Positions 1 through 12,560 of a stretch of 64,000 nucleotides of DNA are shown piece by piece (within the stretch, counting starts at the first letter, position 1; the number at the start of each line of letters is the position of its first letter). Source of the DNA: Chrysomallon squamiferum (Eukaryota > Mollusca > Gastropoda > Neomphalida > Peltospiridae). The notes beneath the pieces were generated by a model. It made no database searches. It was not told the origin of the DNA and saw only the letters and a program-made list of their open reading frames with translations. Both the position numbers and the translations under genes were made by a program. The DNA lies in the NCBI GenBank assembly GCA_012295275.1, contig CM022672.1, positions 30,554,059 to 30,618,058 on the forward strand. Reading direction: 5' to 3'.

Positions 1-2
1 GA

Positions 3-335
3 GACGGTTTTGGTGAGTTAGAAACGTTCAGCTATAATGTCTTGTGGGGAAACCAAAAAATTGTTGCTTTAGCAAAGCAAGGTCAGTACAAACTTGGATT
101 GTATGGAAGATCATCAAGTTTGAAGATTTCTGTTTACAACAATTTCCGAATGACGAATGAGTGATATGTTGATGTTGGTCTGGATGATGTGTTCAAATCG
201 CCGACTGTCCTAAATCCTTTTTACACCTTTGATCATGAAATGTTTAAACTGACAGATGTGGCACATTACCAACAAATTTCACTTTCTAACGTAATCCAGA
301 ATGGTTTCACATTAAACTTTGAAAAAAATAAATAA
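3..335 (+). pseudogene. Decayed terminal exon of an unidentified gene
   Basis: A reading frame opens at the window edge (begins DGFGELETFSYNVLWG), passes one in-frame TGA at 162-164, and ends at TAA 333-335. Composition is protein-like, with motifs such as KQGQYKLGLYGR and FYTFDHEMFKLTDVAHYQQ. An inverted copy at about 58340-58560 has the same frame and the same internal TGA, so the break predates the duplication. More decayed copies of the C-terminal part occur near 10340, 24290 and 48100. I do not recognise the family. It could be a pseudogene, or an exon whose true end is the TGA. Confidence 0.4.
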
Positions 336-1158
336 AAATGAAATATTTCTCTCATGGTATTTAATAGTAAATACAAATGCATATTTACAATTCACTATCA
401 TCTTCGTAATTCAGTTATGGCAGAATGGCTTGAGAACAACTATCTATGTACGATAGATTCAAAACAATTGGAGCTAATTTTGATATTTCTGAAACAGTGT
501 GCACTGCTGGGGCCTAATACTGGGTGGGACAATATAATCGTTGGACCAGGACAGATTTAGCAGATAACTCGCTACTTCGTGTTATACATTTGCCAAGGAT
601 CCTATTTCTTTTATGCATTATATAGTGTACATCTATGTACAGGCGATATAGGCCTCCTAAAAGCAATTACCTAATTTAATTTTTGTACCACACGTCACGT
701 TGACCAATTGTGATATTATTAGACAAGTTAAGCGTAGATGTTAAATTAACGAACGGAACCCGTATCGTCCAATCTGCCGTTGGTGCGTGCGTAATCAGAT
801 ATACAGGTCTATTATTACGATTCCATTGTATGATGGTAATTTTTACTGTTTAGTATATTGACATATTTAGCTTTTCAATACATTTTACTTCATGCATATA
901 TGTTTTGTTGATTGGCAATACAATTAATGTCGCTTTCACTCAGAAATAATGTATGGATAAATTCAGTGAAGATAAACTAAAGAATAAAATCGGGTAAAGC
1001 TTGGAGGAAACAACAACAAGCAGTCTGCATGAAAAATGGAGATCCCGTTATAATTTTTTCAAATAGTTGTGTTTCACAAACATCATTCATACACACCTTT
1101 TTAGACGCAGCCTCGGCCAAACAGAAGCCCAATATAAGCAGCTTTATTTGCTCTCAAG
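336..1158. other. Intergenic flank, duplicated sequence, no gene seen
   Basis: Positions about 390-1150 match about 38080-38820 in direct orientation, and part of them match 58030-58300 inverted. The stretch is AT-rich with no coding frame supported beyond short chance ORFs. Confidence 0.6.
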
Positions 1159-1165
1159 TATAAAA
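1159..1165 (+). promoter_or_regulatory. TATAAAA box upstream of the 49-codon frame
   Basis: A consensus TATAAAA lies 186 bp upstream of the ATG at 1345. The copy at 38821-38827 has the same box at the same distance from its ATG (39007). Copies 2 and 3 have lost it. A promoter role is inferred from position and conservation in two copies only. Confidence 0.3.
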
Positions 1166-1344
1166 TATTTTGCCATACGAACGCGGAAGCACAACCTTGA
1201 CGAAACTATTTTTTAAAGTCTCTTGACTATTTTCAGAAAACAGACGCGTTACAAAAATTATCATCGCAAAGAGAAACGTTTCGTCTTGAAGCAACTACAC
1301 GAACTTCTACCGATCGTGTTTTCTGCCGAACGGCGGATTAATTG

Positions 1345-1494
1345 ATGGCCACTGAAGCCGGTTCACTCCCGAGTCTGGAAACGACTGACAAAGCCGATTC
1401 TCAGCAACCAGAATCTCCTGAATTCTGTTTCATAGTTCTTGACTGTGAGCAAAATTATCATACTTTTCATAAACTGTCAGCTGAACCATCATAA
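1345..1494 (+). CDS. Conserved 49-codon open frame, copy 1
   Basis: An ATG-to-TAA frame of 49 codons, preceded two codons upstream by an in-frame TAA, so this ATG is the first possible start. The product is acidic and Ser/Glu-rich at the N-terminus (MATEAGS, SQQPESPEFCF) and has no signal peptide or known domain. Homologous frames lie at 12411, 26387 (truncated), 39007 and 51688. Differences among copies are mostly amino-acid changing, so purifying selection is not shown. It may be a small gene, a remnant exon, or a frame open by chance in young duplicates. Confidence 0.3.
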   Translation: MATEAGSLPSLETTDKADSQQPESPEFCFIVLDCEQNYHTFHKLSAEPS

Positions 1495-2174
1495 AATGTC
1501 TATTAAGTGATTACATCTGGGTTCAAGTAATATCGAAGCTGTATACATTGTCTGACTGTGCCTCCATCGTCAAAGCTATTTAAAAAAATGACTTCTGGAC
1601 ATAATGTTAGTTACAGACTGTGTGTTGAAGGCGTTTAGCACAAAAGGCTGTGAAGGTTTTGCGCAGTTACTTTATTTCTGAAGCCCGAAAAAACGAAACA
1701 TGTATCGTCACATGACTTTAGTTTCTCAATTTGTGATTCTTTTTATTTGTTTCTCTCAGCAGTTGTGGCAATGCATATGGAAATGATGTTGGAATATAAA
1801 TATGTTTAGTGTTAGTGCGTTCTTAATATATTCTCATTCTAAGCTGCTTTGAACTTGTTAAAAGATAAACCTCTTAAAAAAAAAAAAAAAAAAAAAAAAA
1901 CATTTCAGATTTTGTAATTAATTGCAAATTAATAACTTCACCAAATTTGGCTTCACATATCAATGTAAATATACTTTGCAGAGTTATAAGAAAAATTAGA
2001 CTGAATATTTACAATATTTGGTATGGTTTATTATGAAATAAGCTTTATCAAAGACAAAATAACTTCAGAATCCAGATTGACAACTGTGTGTAAAGGTAGT
2101 TATTTGTTTTTTGGTTGTGTTCGTCTTTAAAGAGTTATTTCCCTTCCATTTGGCTAATTTTTGTTTATTTATTT

Positions 2175-2205
<31 letters not shown>

Positions 2206-2523
2206 TTATTATTATTATTATTGCCCTTTAAAAACATCTTAATTAAAAATTCGGGATTGTTTCTTTTCTTTTGTTGTTGTTGTTATTTGTAACATTACTT
2301 ATTTTCGTTTTGAGTATCGTAAATAATATTTCAGTTTACTATAGAAAGAGACAAAGTTCTATATGGATATAACAATAAATTGTCTAATAATTTGTTTTAT
2401 TCTTCCATATTATTATTTGCTGTTATGTCTGATCTATATCGCTAATAATAAAAACATTCTAGAATAAAATAATAGTTACAAATGACTTAACGCCGCGATT
2501 TTACTATTTCACAACTGGAATTG
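1495..2523. other. Intergenic flank with simple repeats
   Basis: Matches 39157-40914 and 51829-52892 in part. Holds an A-run at about 1878-1900, a TTC/TTA run at about 2173-2220, and no supported gene. The MITE-like insertion present at the equivalent place in three other flanks is absent here. Confidence 0.6.
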
Positions 2524-2623
2524 TGACGTCATCATAGATTTGCTGCATTGCGAGATGTACTCATTCTGACAACACAGAAAATACTTTAAAGCAAATCAGG
2601 ATGTCACATAAGTGATGACGTCA
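2524..2623. promoter_or_regulatory. Paired TGACGTCA (CRE-type) sites, copy 1
   Basis: Palindromic TGACGTCA occurs at 2524-2531 and again at 2616-2623, within TGACGTCATCA and GATGACGTCATTACC. This octamer is the known CREB/ATF binding site. Four other units carry the pair about 90 bp apart. Confidence 0.45.
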
Positions 2624-2689
2624 TTACCCCAAAATAGTGATGTCAAATTAAATCTTTTTTGTTTACGTTTAATTACTAAATAGGATTGG

Positions 2690-2731
<42 letters not shown>

Positions 2732-3595
2732 CATCTCTCGTTCTCTTCGTTACTCTGGCTTGCAACCTGCGCGTGTGTATGTACATCAGTTTATTTGTAA
2801 GTACGACAGAGAGTGATAATTATATTTATCATAGAAAAAACATACGCAAGCAAAAATTAACGAGTTCCCGATTATTATACCATTCGGATTCCCGAAATAA
2901 AATTATTATATAGTTAAAAATGTTCCAAAACTATATCATACTTTCGTAAAAACAGGCGTATTATTACCTTCCTTCTTTTTATGTTTATTTGTGTCGTCTG
3001 CTGACATCACTATTAGTATTAAATGGCGTACTGCACGCAGTGCGTTATCTCTGGAGTGTAATTAAAAAGCGAGTTGCGATGGAACATTCTGGAAAGTGAC
3101 AACTCAAATACATCGATGTCTGAACCAGAATTATGTCTAAGTTTCTCCAGTTCGTCATTAGCAGACGACCGCATGGGAGGTGACTATTAGTCCGGAGACA
3201 CTGTTTTTGCTGAAACTGACCAAAATATCCTGTGGGTGTGTTAGTATGACATTAAGGATTCGAATTAACAAACAACAGCAACAACAATAATGCTTAAACT
3301 ATTAGTAATTCAACAACAATAACTGCTATTAATTGTTCTAACAATTTGTGTAGGATTTTAGTTGCAATAACAGAAATACAAACAACAATAACAATAATGG
3401 CATCAACACAACAACAGTAATAGAGGTAGCAGTTGTAGCTGTAGTACTGCTAGTGTCAGTAAGATTATAAAATAAATTCCGATAACAAGAAGAAAGATAC
3501 AAAAACGACATTATGGTAGAAATAATAAGAGATAGAAATACTGTATATTTATTTTTATTAAAGCACTTCTTCTTCTTCTTCTTCTTTTCTCTGCA

Positions 3596-3660
3596 GGTTT
3601 GAATCCTTTATCTGAAATACTTCCGACCGGACGTATTTCGGATTTTCGAATAAAAGGAGA
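3596..3660. mobile_element. Internally deleted pogo/Tigger-type MITE fragment
   Basis: The stretch CAGGTTTGAATCCTTTATC followed by ATTTCGGATTTTCG has the palindromic composition of pogo/Tigger terminal repeats and resembles the fuller copies at 13238, 26862 and 40199. Assignment is by motif only. Confidence 0.35.
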
Positions 3661-3978
3661 TAGCACGAGAATTGAATTCCTGTCTGAATATTAATTCCAT
3701 TCATTTTTCCTATATAGCTTACACAGATAATCTGCAGGAATGTTTAAATAAGACTTTATCGTAATTTGCAACTATTATCCCAGATATACACGCTGCCCTT
3801 TACCGTAACTTAATGAGAGCATACGTGAGGTATTGACTGATATCAAATCTATACTTATGTAATACGTATGTATTACGTCACAGCTTATCCAACGTTCAGT
3901 GAACGATCTGCTAAGATTAAGGTTGCATGGAAGTACAAGGACACTGTTATAGAAATATATCACAGACATTTTAACTGA

Positions 3979-3980
<2 letters not shown>

Positions 3981-4049
<69 letters not shown>
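3981..4049. repeat. (CT)n microsatellite
   Basis: Uninterrupted CT dinucleotides for about 69 bp. Confidence 0.97.
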
Positions 4050-4053
<4 letters not shown>

Positions 4054-4093
4054 ATATATACATATAACAAAATATATTATTATTATTATTATT

Positions 4094-4270
<177 letters not shown>

Positions 4271-5935
4271 ACAAAATATATTATTATTATTATAAAAGTT
4301 ATTATATTACTGAAATTCAATTATGTAATTTTCACTTAAAAATCTTTGAAGTAATAACTAATATATCACTTTTAATTTAATGATTAACGTTATTTGAAAT
4401 GTCAACATACTTTTTTTTTCTTTTTTTTAAAATATAGCAGGAAGTCATTTCATTATTAATTTCATTATGTTTTCGTAGGTGTTTGGGATGATGATGCTTA
4501 TAAAAGTATGAAGCAGGGAACCTTCCAGAGGCAGATTTTTAAAAATAAAAGTCAACATGTTTATTATTATATTTATTTATTAATTTAATTATATATATAT
4601 TTTTTATTATTATTTGTTTATTTATTTGTCTTTTTTACATTTTTTTTTGGCTTTTTTTTATTCAATTATTATTAATTTTTCTTCAATTAATCTTATTGTT
4701 TTGGGGTTGTTGTTTTTGCTGAGTGGTTCTACTTGCCTCTTTTACTAATGGAAACAGGTTTGTGATAAAAGCTAATCCGAGTATTGTATTCTTCTCTTGA
4801 CTTTCCACTTATTGTGTACATCTCACCCAATTCAACTGAGAGATCTTATTAATAATGTTTCAATTCAAATACCAGTAACGTGTTAATTCTGATTCAGAGT
4901 TACAATTCCTGTAATTCTTAATTTGAATTTACCTACATAAATAATTATATGTAGCAATCTATTTTTCTGTCTGTATTTGTATATAGTGCAACATGCATTT
5001 TGACTCAGTGTAGCAGTTCTTGTAAATCATAATTTAAGCATATAAACAGAAATAATTATATCTGTTTATCCATTTATGTCTGACTATATTTATAGATATA
5101 TTAATAGGCAGTTTTATTTAAAATAATATCTAATGGAAGATTGGATTGATGTGAATGATGGCCCTAAAATATTTCTAAATGTCCATATATTTTCTTCAAC
5201 TTGCTTTAAAGATCTGATATATATAATTAAATTAGCATTCAGTTAAAAAAGAAAACATCATGTGGAAAGATTATCCATAACAGCATTTTAACTTTGGTGG
5301 TTTATTTAGTTCACACAGCTTTTCATTCATTAAAATTAACCTTGTATGAACAGATTGTTGAATTACCAATAACGAAAAAATGTTCATGTTATTTTTTATG
5401 TAATTACCATTTTCAGCTTGTGCCATCTTTTCCAAATCAAACTACATAAAGTCTGGACAGAGCTGAGGAAACTTGCCTGTTGTTGAACAATTCACCTCAG
5501 ATGAAGAATATGAAGTGAGGATTATTTTACTGCTTAACATTAACTACATTATTATTCTACTTCATGCTCAGAGAAATCACTACCTAATTCTTCAAAAGAT
5601 ATCTCTTCAGTATAATAAAAATTATAAATATTAAACTTTATATCAAAATATTAATTTGATCCATAGAAGTGGGAAAAACTGTTGTTAAAATAATGTTGAG
5701 AAAATGCTACAGATATTTCATTAAACATGGGAAATATTTTAAACAAAATCATAATAAAAAAATAAAGTAACCAATAAAAATACTTTTTAAAAAAGTATTT
5801 TATTTGTGGCTCTTATTATTAATTTTTTAATATTTTATTTCTTCCATTTCACCTAGTTACTTCATATCATAAAATAATGTCAAGCTGTATTAATCTTACA
5901 TTTTTATTTTCTTTCAATGAACTCACTGAAAATTT

Positions 5936-6087
5936 TTAGCATGTACCAAGTGAACAAGTTGAGTTTTTTGTGTCCCAGACAGATCCTGGTGGACAAACAA
6001 GGTTGTACGCCACACCATGGATACACTGGACGAAATCACGACAAGTCTTTCCAGGTAAGATGACAACTCCTACTTTAGGACAGCCAT
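5936..6087 (-). CDS. Gene A exon 4: CBM14 chitin-binding domain and stop
   Basis: Acceptor TTTTCAG precedes the exon. Six Cys follow the C-x12-C-x5-C-x9-C-x12-C-x4-C spacing of peritrophin-A domains ([24 protein letters not shown]), ending in TAA at 5938-5936. An AATAAA lies at 5908-5903 on the minus strand. Confidence 0.85.
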
Positions 6088-7930
6088 CTGAAAAGGATGA
6101 TAGTCATCAATAAATGCCTGTAATAATCATCATCATCAGACCTATGTCAATCACTGACAAACATTTTGTTAATATATATTCCAACTAAAACGTTTTCTAA
6201 TATACACATAGATGTGCATATTAATAGAATATTGATATATATATATATATATATGTGTGCACACAAACAAGACATATGCATGTAGAGACACCTGTACTCG
6301 TTTATTTATTATGAAACAGAAAATTAAAATTTATATGAGGTTTTCGAAGAATGTGGCCCTCAAAATTAACCACTGATATAGTAATATTCTAAACTAAATA
6401 ATTAATTATTAAAATGTTTTATGCTTATCAACTTCAACACTTAATTTTCTACAAAGCGCTGTCTACTGAAAATAATGGATAAGTGTATATTAAATTACTT
6501 GGACATGCTTGCTGATTACAGCTGTATGATTCGTTTTCAGTTTTGGATCCATAGCACGAATGTCCACCATAGGCAGGCACTGGATTAGTGCAATTTCTGC
6601 TCCTGCTTCCCGCACGAATTCCACCTCCACAAGTTTTGCTGCATTCATCGTATGTCCAATCTGACCAAGATGCCCACCCACCATCCACTGTAAAATAAAG
6701 AGTATATTAGAATTTACAAGTGAAGAATCAGATGAAGCCAAGAAAAGCCTATTCTGTTGACAGCTCATTTTAGGGTCACTGATTTAATTACTTATATATA
6801 TTCACTGATTCTTATGTACTAATTCATATATGAGCTTGCCTACTTATATCTTTATTAATTCATTTATATACTTATGTACTAAATTAATCCTTAAAGACTT
6901 ACATAGATATATATTTATTTGTCCACTTACATATCTATACACTAATATATAATTTTACTAGGTATTTCCATATATTCAGAATCACAAATTTGTTTATATG
7001 CTTTTGTACATGCTTGCTTTCATATTTACATATATAGTTGCATACGTATATGTGTATATATGTATTCCAACTAAAACGGTTATTAACGTTCACACATAGA
7101 TGTGTATATTAATACAATATTTATATATATATGCACACACACAAAACATATACATGTAGACATATCTATGCTCGTTTATTTATTATGAGACAAAAAACTT
7201 ACAACTTATATGAGGTTTTCGAAGAATGTGGCCCTCAAAATGAACCAAAGACATGCCATATATAATTTTTATATTACTTACATTAATATAAGACTCACCT
7301 CCACATTTGTTTGTATTGCAAATCACTTTCCGGATCTCGAAACTGGACCCCTTACAGTATCTTCCACAATATCGAGGTGATGGGTTGTTGCACGACCTAA
7401 TCCTATTCTGAACTTTGATTCCAGATCCACATGACCTAGAACATTCACTGATGTCAACCCAGGAAGACCAGCTGCTCCAGCCACCATTAACTAATCATAA
7501 ATAAGATATTTAAGTTTATAACAAATGTAAATTTCGCCTCATATTATGTTTAGGAAGTAAGAACTTCAATTTATCCACTGGGCTATTGCCCATTTCTTCA
7601 AGTACCTCATGAAGTACTTAACAAATATACTGGTATGTGTTTTTCTAACAACAAAAATGTGAAGCATTTAAAGGATTATTCATGGTGATTTTGTGAAAAG
7701 TGGTGACTGATGTATTTTCTAATCTTTCCTTTTTTCTTTCCTTTTTTCTTCAGAAATTTGAAAGTTACAACAAAAGGCTAATATTGCTGAGTTCTACTTA
7801 CTTTCAGATGCTGCTCTTTAACAGGTTATGTTGTTGAGTTATACTTACTAGAATGAACTGTCCGAAAAAGCCACCAGGCTTCACAAGAGACGAAGAATAC
7901 ATATACTATTAACAGTGTAAACAGTTTCAT
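5936..7930 (-). CDS. Gene A: secreted TSP1-TSP1-CBM14 protein (4 coding exons)
   Basis: Four exons join in one frame: 7930-7849, 7490-7299, 6687-6499 and 6087-5936 (615 nt, 204 aa). All introns are phase 1 and GT-AG. The order is signal peptide (MKLFTLLIV..., likely cleaved after CEA), a short WWLFRTVHS segment, class I TSP1 ([15 protein letters not shown]), class II TSP1 ([15 protein letters not shown]) and a six-Cys CBM14 domain. TSP1 repeats mediate extracellular matrix binding; CBM14 domains bind chitin. An extracellular structural or defensive role is inferred. An AATAAA lies on the minus strand at 5908-5903. This is the shortest intact member of the array. Confidence 0.85.
6499..6687 (-). 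CDS. Gene A exon 3: class II TSP1 repeat
   Basis: 189 bp, phase 1-1, acceptor TTTACAG, donor A|GTAATT. Encodes [18 protein letters not shown] and six Cys. The CSKTCG segment fits the C-x-x-S/T-C-G consensus for O-fucosylation by POFUT2. An NCT sequon is present. Confidence 0.85.
7299..7490 (-). CDS. Gene A exon 2: class I TSP1 repeat
   Basis: 192 bp, phase 1-1, acceptor GATTAG, donor G|GTGAGT. Encodes [20 protein letters not shown] and a closing CNTNKCG. It is the only class I exon here whose O-fucosylation site (CSRSCG) fits the consensus. Confidence 0.85.
7849..7930 (-). CDS. Gene A exon 1: signal peptide
   Basis: The ATG at 7930-7928 directly follows an acceptor (CATAG|ATG). 27 codons plus one base encode a hydrophobic MKLFTLLIV leader, then WWLFRTVHS. 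Donor GTAAGT. A second, donor-like GTAAGT copy lies about 50 bp further into the intron; reading through to it meets a stop. Confidence 0.85.
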
Positions 7931-8202
7931 CTATGAGAAAAACAGAAAGAAAATATAGAGATACAGATATGTATACACACATATATAATAGCTAGACACA
8001 AACAAATACTAACACACATATATAAAGATGAAATCTGGTCACAAAAAGAAATATCTTCCAACATCATTAAAAAAAGGATAAACATAGCCACCCTAAATAA
8101 ATAAAAATTAAAAATAAATTAATGAAAATAAATTATTACAAATATTAAACAAAGAACGAAAGCAAAAGAAATAATTTTAGCTAGAAGTAAAGTATAATTT
8201 AC

Positions 8203-8262
8203 CTTCGGATTCCGGATGGTTTGGATCTGTTGTATGTACAAATTTAAAAACTACATATAGAT
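8203..8262 (-). promoter_or_regulatory. Gene A core promoter and 5' UTR exon
   Basis: On the minus strand a TATA-like CTATATGTAG (8260-8251) is followed about 30 bp later by a short noncoding exon ending at donor AAG|GTAAATT (8203|8202). The block is conserved upstream of genes B, C, D and E. The start site, about 8229, is inferred from the TATA spacing. Confidence 0.55.
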
Positions 8263-9136
8263 AAATGGTGAGGATTGTAACACAATGACTGGGAACACAC
8301 ACTGACACAGAGAACTGGCAAAATGAAATCAATACATAGATACCAGTTTGAGATAAGACAGAACCACCTTAAACTAACTCACACTGGAGACATCTGTTGT
8401 TGTATCAAATATTTGCTTTATATTAAGTTACTCTTGATGAAAAAGAGATATCGTTGGAAATATTTAAAATGTTGTTTTAATATTCAAATAAATGTCTCGT
8501 GGACATATAAAGTAGAGCATAACAGTTCCAGGATCACTTCACCTAATGTGATATTTGGGTTATTTTCTCGTTTGTACTAAAGCTCCGTGTCGTTTCTTTC
8601 AGATCAACAGTATGTTAAAAAATTAAGTCCGACCCCAATTGTCAGTAATAAAATTCTTGTAATATCTTCATACAAATACTCATTCCTATAATTATTCATA
8701 TGAACAGGAACTACTACAGTTTCTCAACACAGTCTTTCATTGGTTTCACTCTTCGGTTTTAATTTCTATCACCACGTTATCTTGCTGTTATCAAAAGACA
8801 TATTAGAATAATTAAAACCTTTGACTCATCAATGGTAATTTCAAAAGGTTAGTTTTACAGGGTTCCTTAAATTATTTGTTATGGTATTCAGTCCTACTGA
8901 AATTTCTATGAGCACATTATAACACTGTCGTGATAGGCTAAAAACCAAATTAGGATAATTAAAACCTTTGACTCACAAATGGTAATTTCAAAATGTTACT
9001 TTTACAGGATTCTTTAAATGACTTGTTATTGTATTCAGACTTATTGAAATTACGCAGACAACAATAAGATTTTAATCAAGACTATGATGTTTTTAAGATA
9101 ACTACTTAAAAACAATAAATATAATAATAATAATAA

Positions 9137-9167
<31 letters not shown>

Positions 9168-12100
9168 AAAAAGAAGAAGAAGAAGAAACATATCTATATA
9201 TACTTATGTAAGACAAGTGCTTTGTGATGCTTTATATATGTTGCCACCATTAATCTATCACTGTACATTAGTAGTCAGAAATAACAATTCCACTCACAAG
9301 GTGACAGTCTCATTCAAAAACAACCATTTACAAACTATATTAAGAACATTTTAATAGTTATCTTTGTCAGGAATGTACAACCCAAATCTTTGTTCGTATT
9401 TAAAGAGTACCTTTGCTGACAAGTTACATTTCACATTTTCTTTCTTGCTGTCCAGTGTTAATAATGAAGTATAAAAACAAGAGAATAGTTTTAAAGTATC
9501 TGACCGCCACTATTTTTGCTTTGGAATAACATTATCATGTACAGGGATGGGGTGAACCACTGAAGCTACTAATCTCATTTAGGCAAAATAACCTGACAAG
9601 AGAAACATATACCATAAATGTATTCACTCAGTGAACAGAGTAAACAATATGGATTGCCTTTTACACTTAAAAATATGTGATGATTTCTTTCTATACTAGA
9701 AAATGTAAGCGAGTTTGGTATCAAGATTAGGAATGAATTAATAGAAACAGTACCTTGTCATTTTATGATACTAACAATTGTTTTCTGTCATTCATATATG
9801 CATATTTGTATATTTATGTACAGTTGCACGTAGTAACGTTTATCATAATATGATGTCCCGCTTCAGGTCTCGTGAGAAAGGTGTAGAGAATCAGTCCTTT
9901 GACCATCTGTTGCTTTGGCCATCATCTCTCTTTCAGCTTTGTACCGTTTATCAGTGTTAAAATTTTGATTTTTGAAACCTCAAACTACATCTAGTATTGA
10001 TCCATTCTTCAACGTTGCAAATATTAAGAAACAGTATCTATCATTGTTTAAAGGTCACGGAACTTAAGGTGTTACTGAAATAAAATATTTTGTGAAATAT
10101 CTTTAAAACTGACATTTGAGCAATTTAGTTGTCAATTATTTAATGCAATCGGTCAAAAACACACAATTGTGTTCAACAGCTGGGTTCACTGTTTGCAGTT
10201 TCTATGAGAGATAATACATGAACGTTGCATCATCCATAAAATCAGGGCAGATCAAGGATTTCAGGACCGTGTCTAAAATGTTATGTACTGCTCTGGTGAG
10301 TGCAGTCAAATTAAGTATTTGTTGCTGATGTTTCTTTTAACAGAAATGGAACATTAGCAACAAATTTCACATCTTAAAGCTATCCAGAATGGTTTGACAT
10401 TAAATTTTGAAAAATATTAAGAAATTTTCCTCATGGTATTTAATAGTAATTATTAATGACTATTTATAATGCACTAACAAAATATAATATTCTTTCGATT
10501 TTGATAATCCAGTTATGGCAGAATCGCTAATTGCGGAATATGACAAAGTGCTCTTTTAAATAAAAAAGAAACTGTTCATAACTGTATTAATTAATTTAAT
10601 TCAGACATAATCCTTATATATGTATTATTACTAATATAACAAAATCCAAATCAATATCATTGCATAAAGAGTATATTTATATAAAATTAACTATATTTGA
10701 TATCTGTTATCGCCCCCTCCCCTTCAAAACATACACAGTACGGTTCCCATCCAATCTAATTTTACAGCTGTACATTTAAGGACACATATTTTAAATTTAA
10801 AAAGAAGCAAAAACAAATTAAAATTAAATTAAAAATTAAAATTAATTTTTATTTTATTTTAATATACATACAGCAAGGGAACAAGTTTGTTTTTGAGGTT
10901 AGTCATATTTAATATATTTATTCTAATTCTTTTTCCCATTGGTCAACATACGTGATAAATCAAACAGTATATGTCCGCTGTCATGGGCTACCAGGATATA
11001 CTGTGATGACTTTCTCCCTTTAAGTGACATCTCGGCATAGAGCAACACGTGTATGACATTGTTGTAAATTAAACAGGATCTTCTCGTTGTTAGCAATGGT
11101 TTTAAACAATGTTGTCACTGGACCAGTACAGATTCAGCAACCTATCCAACGGCAGATAACTCACAAGTTCCCATCATACATTTGCTTTTTATCCTACTGG
11201 CGTTAAAGAACATTGCTTTGATTATGCATTGTATAGTGTACATCTATGTGCAGGACAATTATACACGCCTATGTAAGGGCCTCCAAAAAGGAATTAGCTA
11301 ATAGGATTGTTGTAGCACATCTCACTTTGGCCAACTCTGATGTTAACTGTGAAGTTAAGCGTAAATGTTAAATTCACGAACCGAACTCGTATCGTCCAAT
11401 CTCGCGTGTGTAATCAAATACACAGTTCTATAATATTCTGTTTGTGTTGAATAATCATAAACTTTAATAAATAAAATACATTTTTACTTTTTTTTATTTT
11501 ATGAGATGTTATAGACATAATGGTATACCTGCACACATACACACACGTACTTAATACATGTTAAAATTAAAACAGTGTCATAGTTATTTTATTAAACATT
11601 ATGATTATTAATCAAACTAAATAAAATATGTAGACATCTGCATAGATCTACATAGAAACATAAACTGAAAAAGGTACATGAACTCAAATCAGATGTGATA
11701 TATGTATATACATATAGGCACATTACATATATTTTCTCAAATTTTAAAACGAATTTACACGAGTAAGGCCATTTATAATATCCGTTATTGGCCAAAATTA
11801 AGTTACTGGCTCTGATAAAGTCAAAATCAATATTAGATGTCGAAACTCACTGTTCCGTAAAACTCGCCTGCATCTTGTCAATGAGTGCTCGGCTGTGACA
11901 CCTGTCAATCAAATGTCCGGCGGAAATGTCGTCTGAAACGGTGTAAACAGATAATGACAGTTCGCAAAATTACTAAGTCGTAGTTTTTATCGCTTTGAAT
12001 TCCATAGTGTACAGTTGAGTTAAAATACGGACTTAAATGCCAGTTGTTTCACTGAGATCCGATCATTAGATTAATTAAAATAAAATAAACAAAATAAAAC

Positions 12101-12410
12101 GAGAAACGACATTTGAAAGTACAGGATTGTCTGCCCCTGAGAGGAAAGTGGGAGGGATGAATGAATTGATTATTTAGCGCGGAGGTCACTCAGTGATAAG
12201 GTATAATGCTAGGGTCAAATGGGCAAGTTCAATGAGGACAAATAAAATATTTTGTAAAGTCTCTTGACTATTTTCAGAAAACAAACGCGTTACAAAAAGT
12301 ATGATCGGAAAGAAAAATGTTCAGTCTTTTTAACAACAATAGAAGTTCAGCTTAAAGCAACTACACGAACTCGTTGCTATCGTGTTTTCTGCCGAACGGC
12401 GCATTAATTG
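8263..12410. other. Flank of gene A (first part): duplicated noncoding sequence
   Basis: Nearly all of it has copies in the flanks of genes B, C, D and E. Landmarks are a GAA/TAA simple repeat (about 9118-9188), a short open frame ending at 9960, a decayed copy of the 3-335 exon near 10340, CCCCCTCCCC at about 10713, and a minus-strand decayed coding-like frame at about 10930-11100 (compare 24849-25215). No intact gene is supported. Confidence 0.55.
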
Positions 12411-12560
12411 ATGGCCATTGAGGCCGGTTCACTCCCGAGTCTGGAAACGACTGACGAAGCCGATTCTCAGCAACCAGAATCTCCCGAATTCTGTTTCATG
12501 GTTCTTGACTGTGAGCAAAATGACCATACTTTTCATAAACTGTCAACTGAACCATCATAA
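12411..12560 (+). CDS. Conserved 49-codon open frame, copy 2
   Basis: Intact ATG-to-TAA frame of exactly the same length as the copy at 1345, with the same upstream in-frame TAA. Five replacements relative to copy 1 are visible. An AATAAA lies about 350 bp downstream. The upstream TATA box is degraded to AATAAAA. Function unknown. Confidence 0.3.
   Translation: MAIEAGSLPSLETTDEADSQQPESPEFCFMVLDCEQNDHTFHKLSTEPS

Noticed and set aside
8323-8580. Plus-strand frame beginning MKSIHRYQFEIRQNH, repeated at 31487
   Set aside because: It lies in the conserved upstream region of the TSP1 promoters; the copies near 20850 and 47260 have indels that break it.
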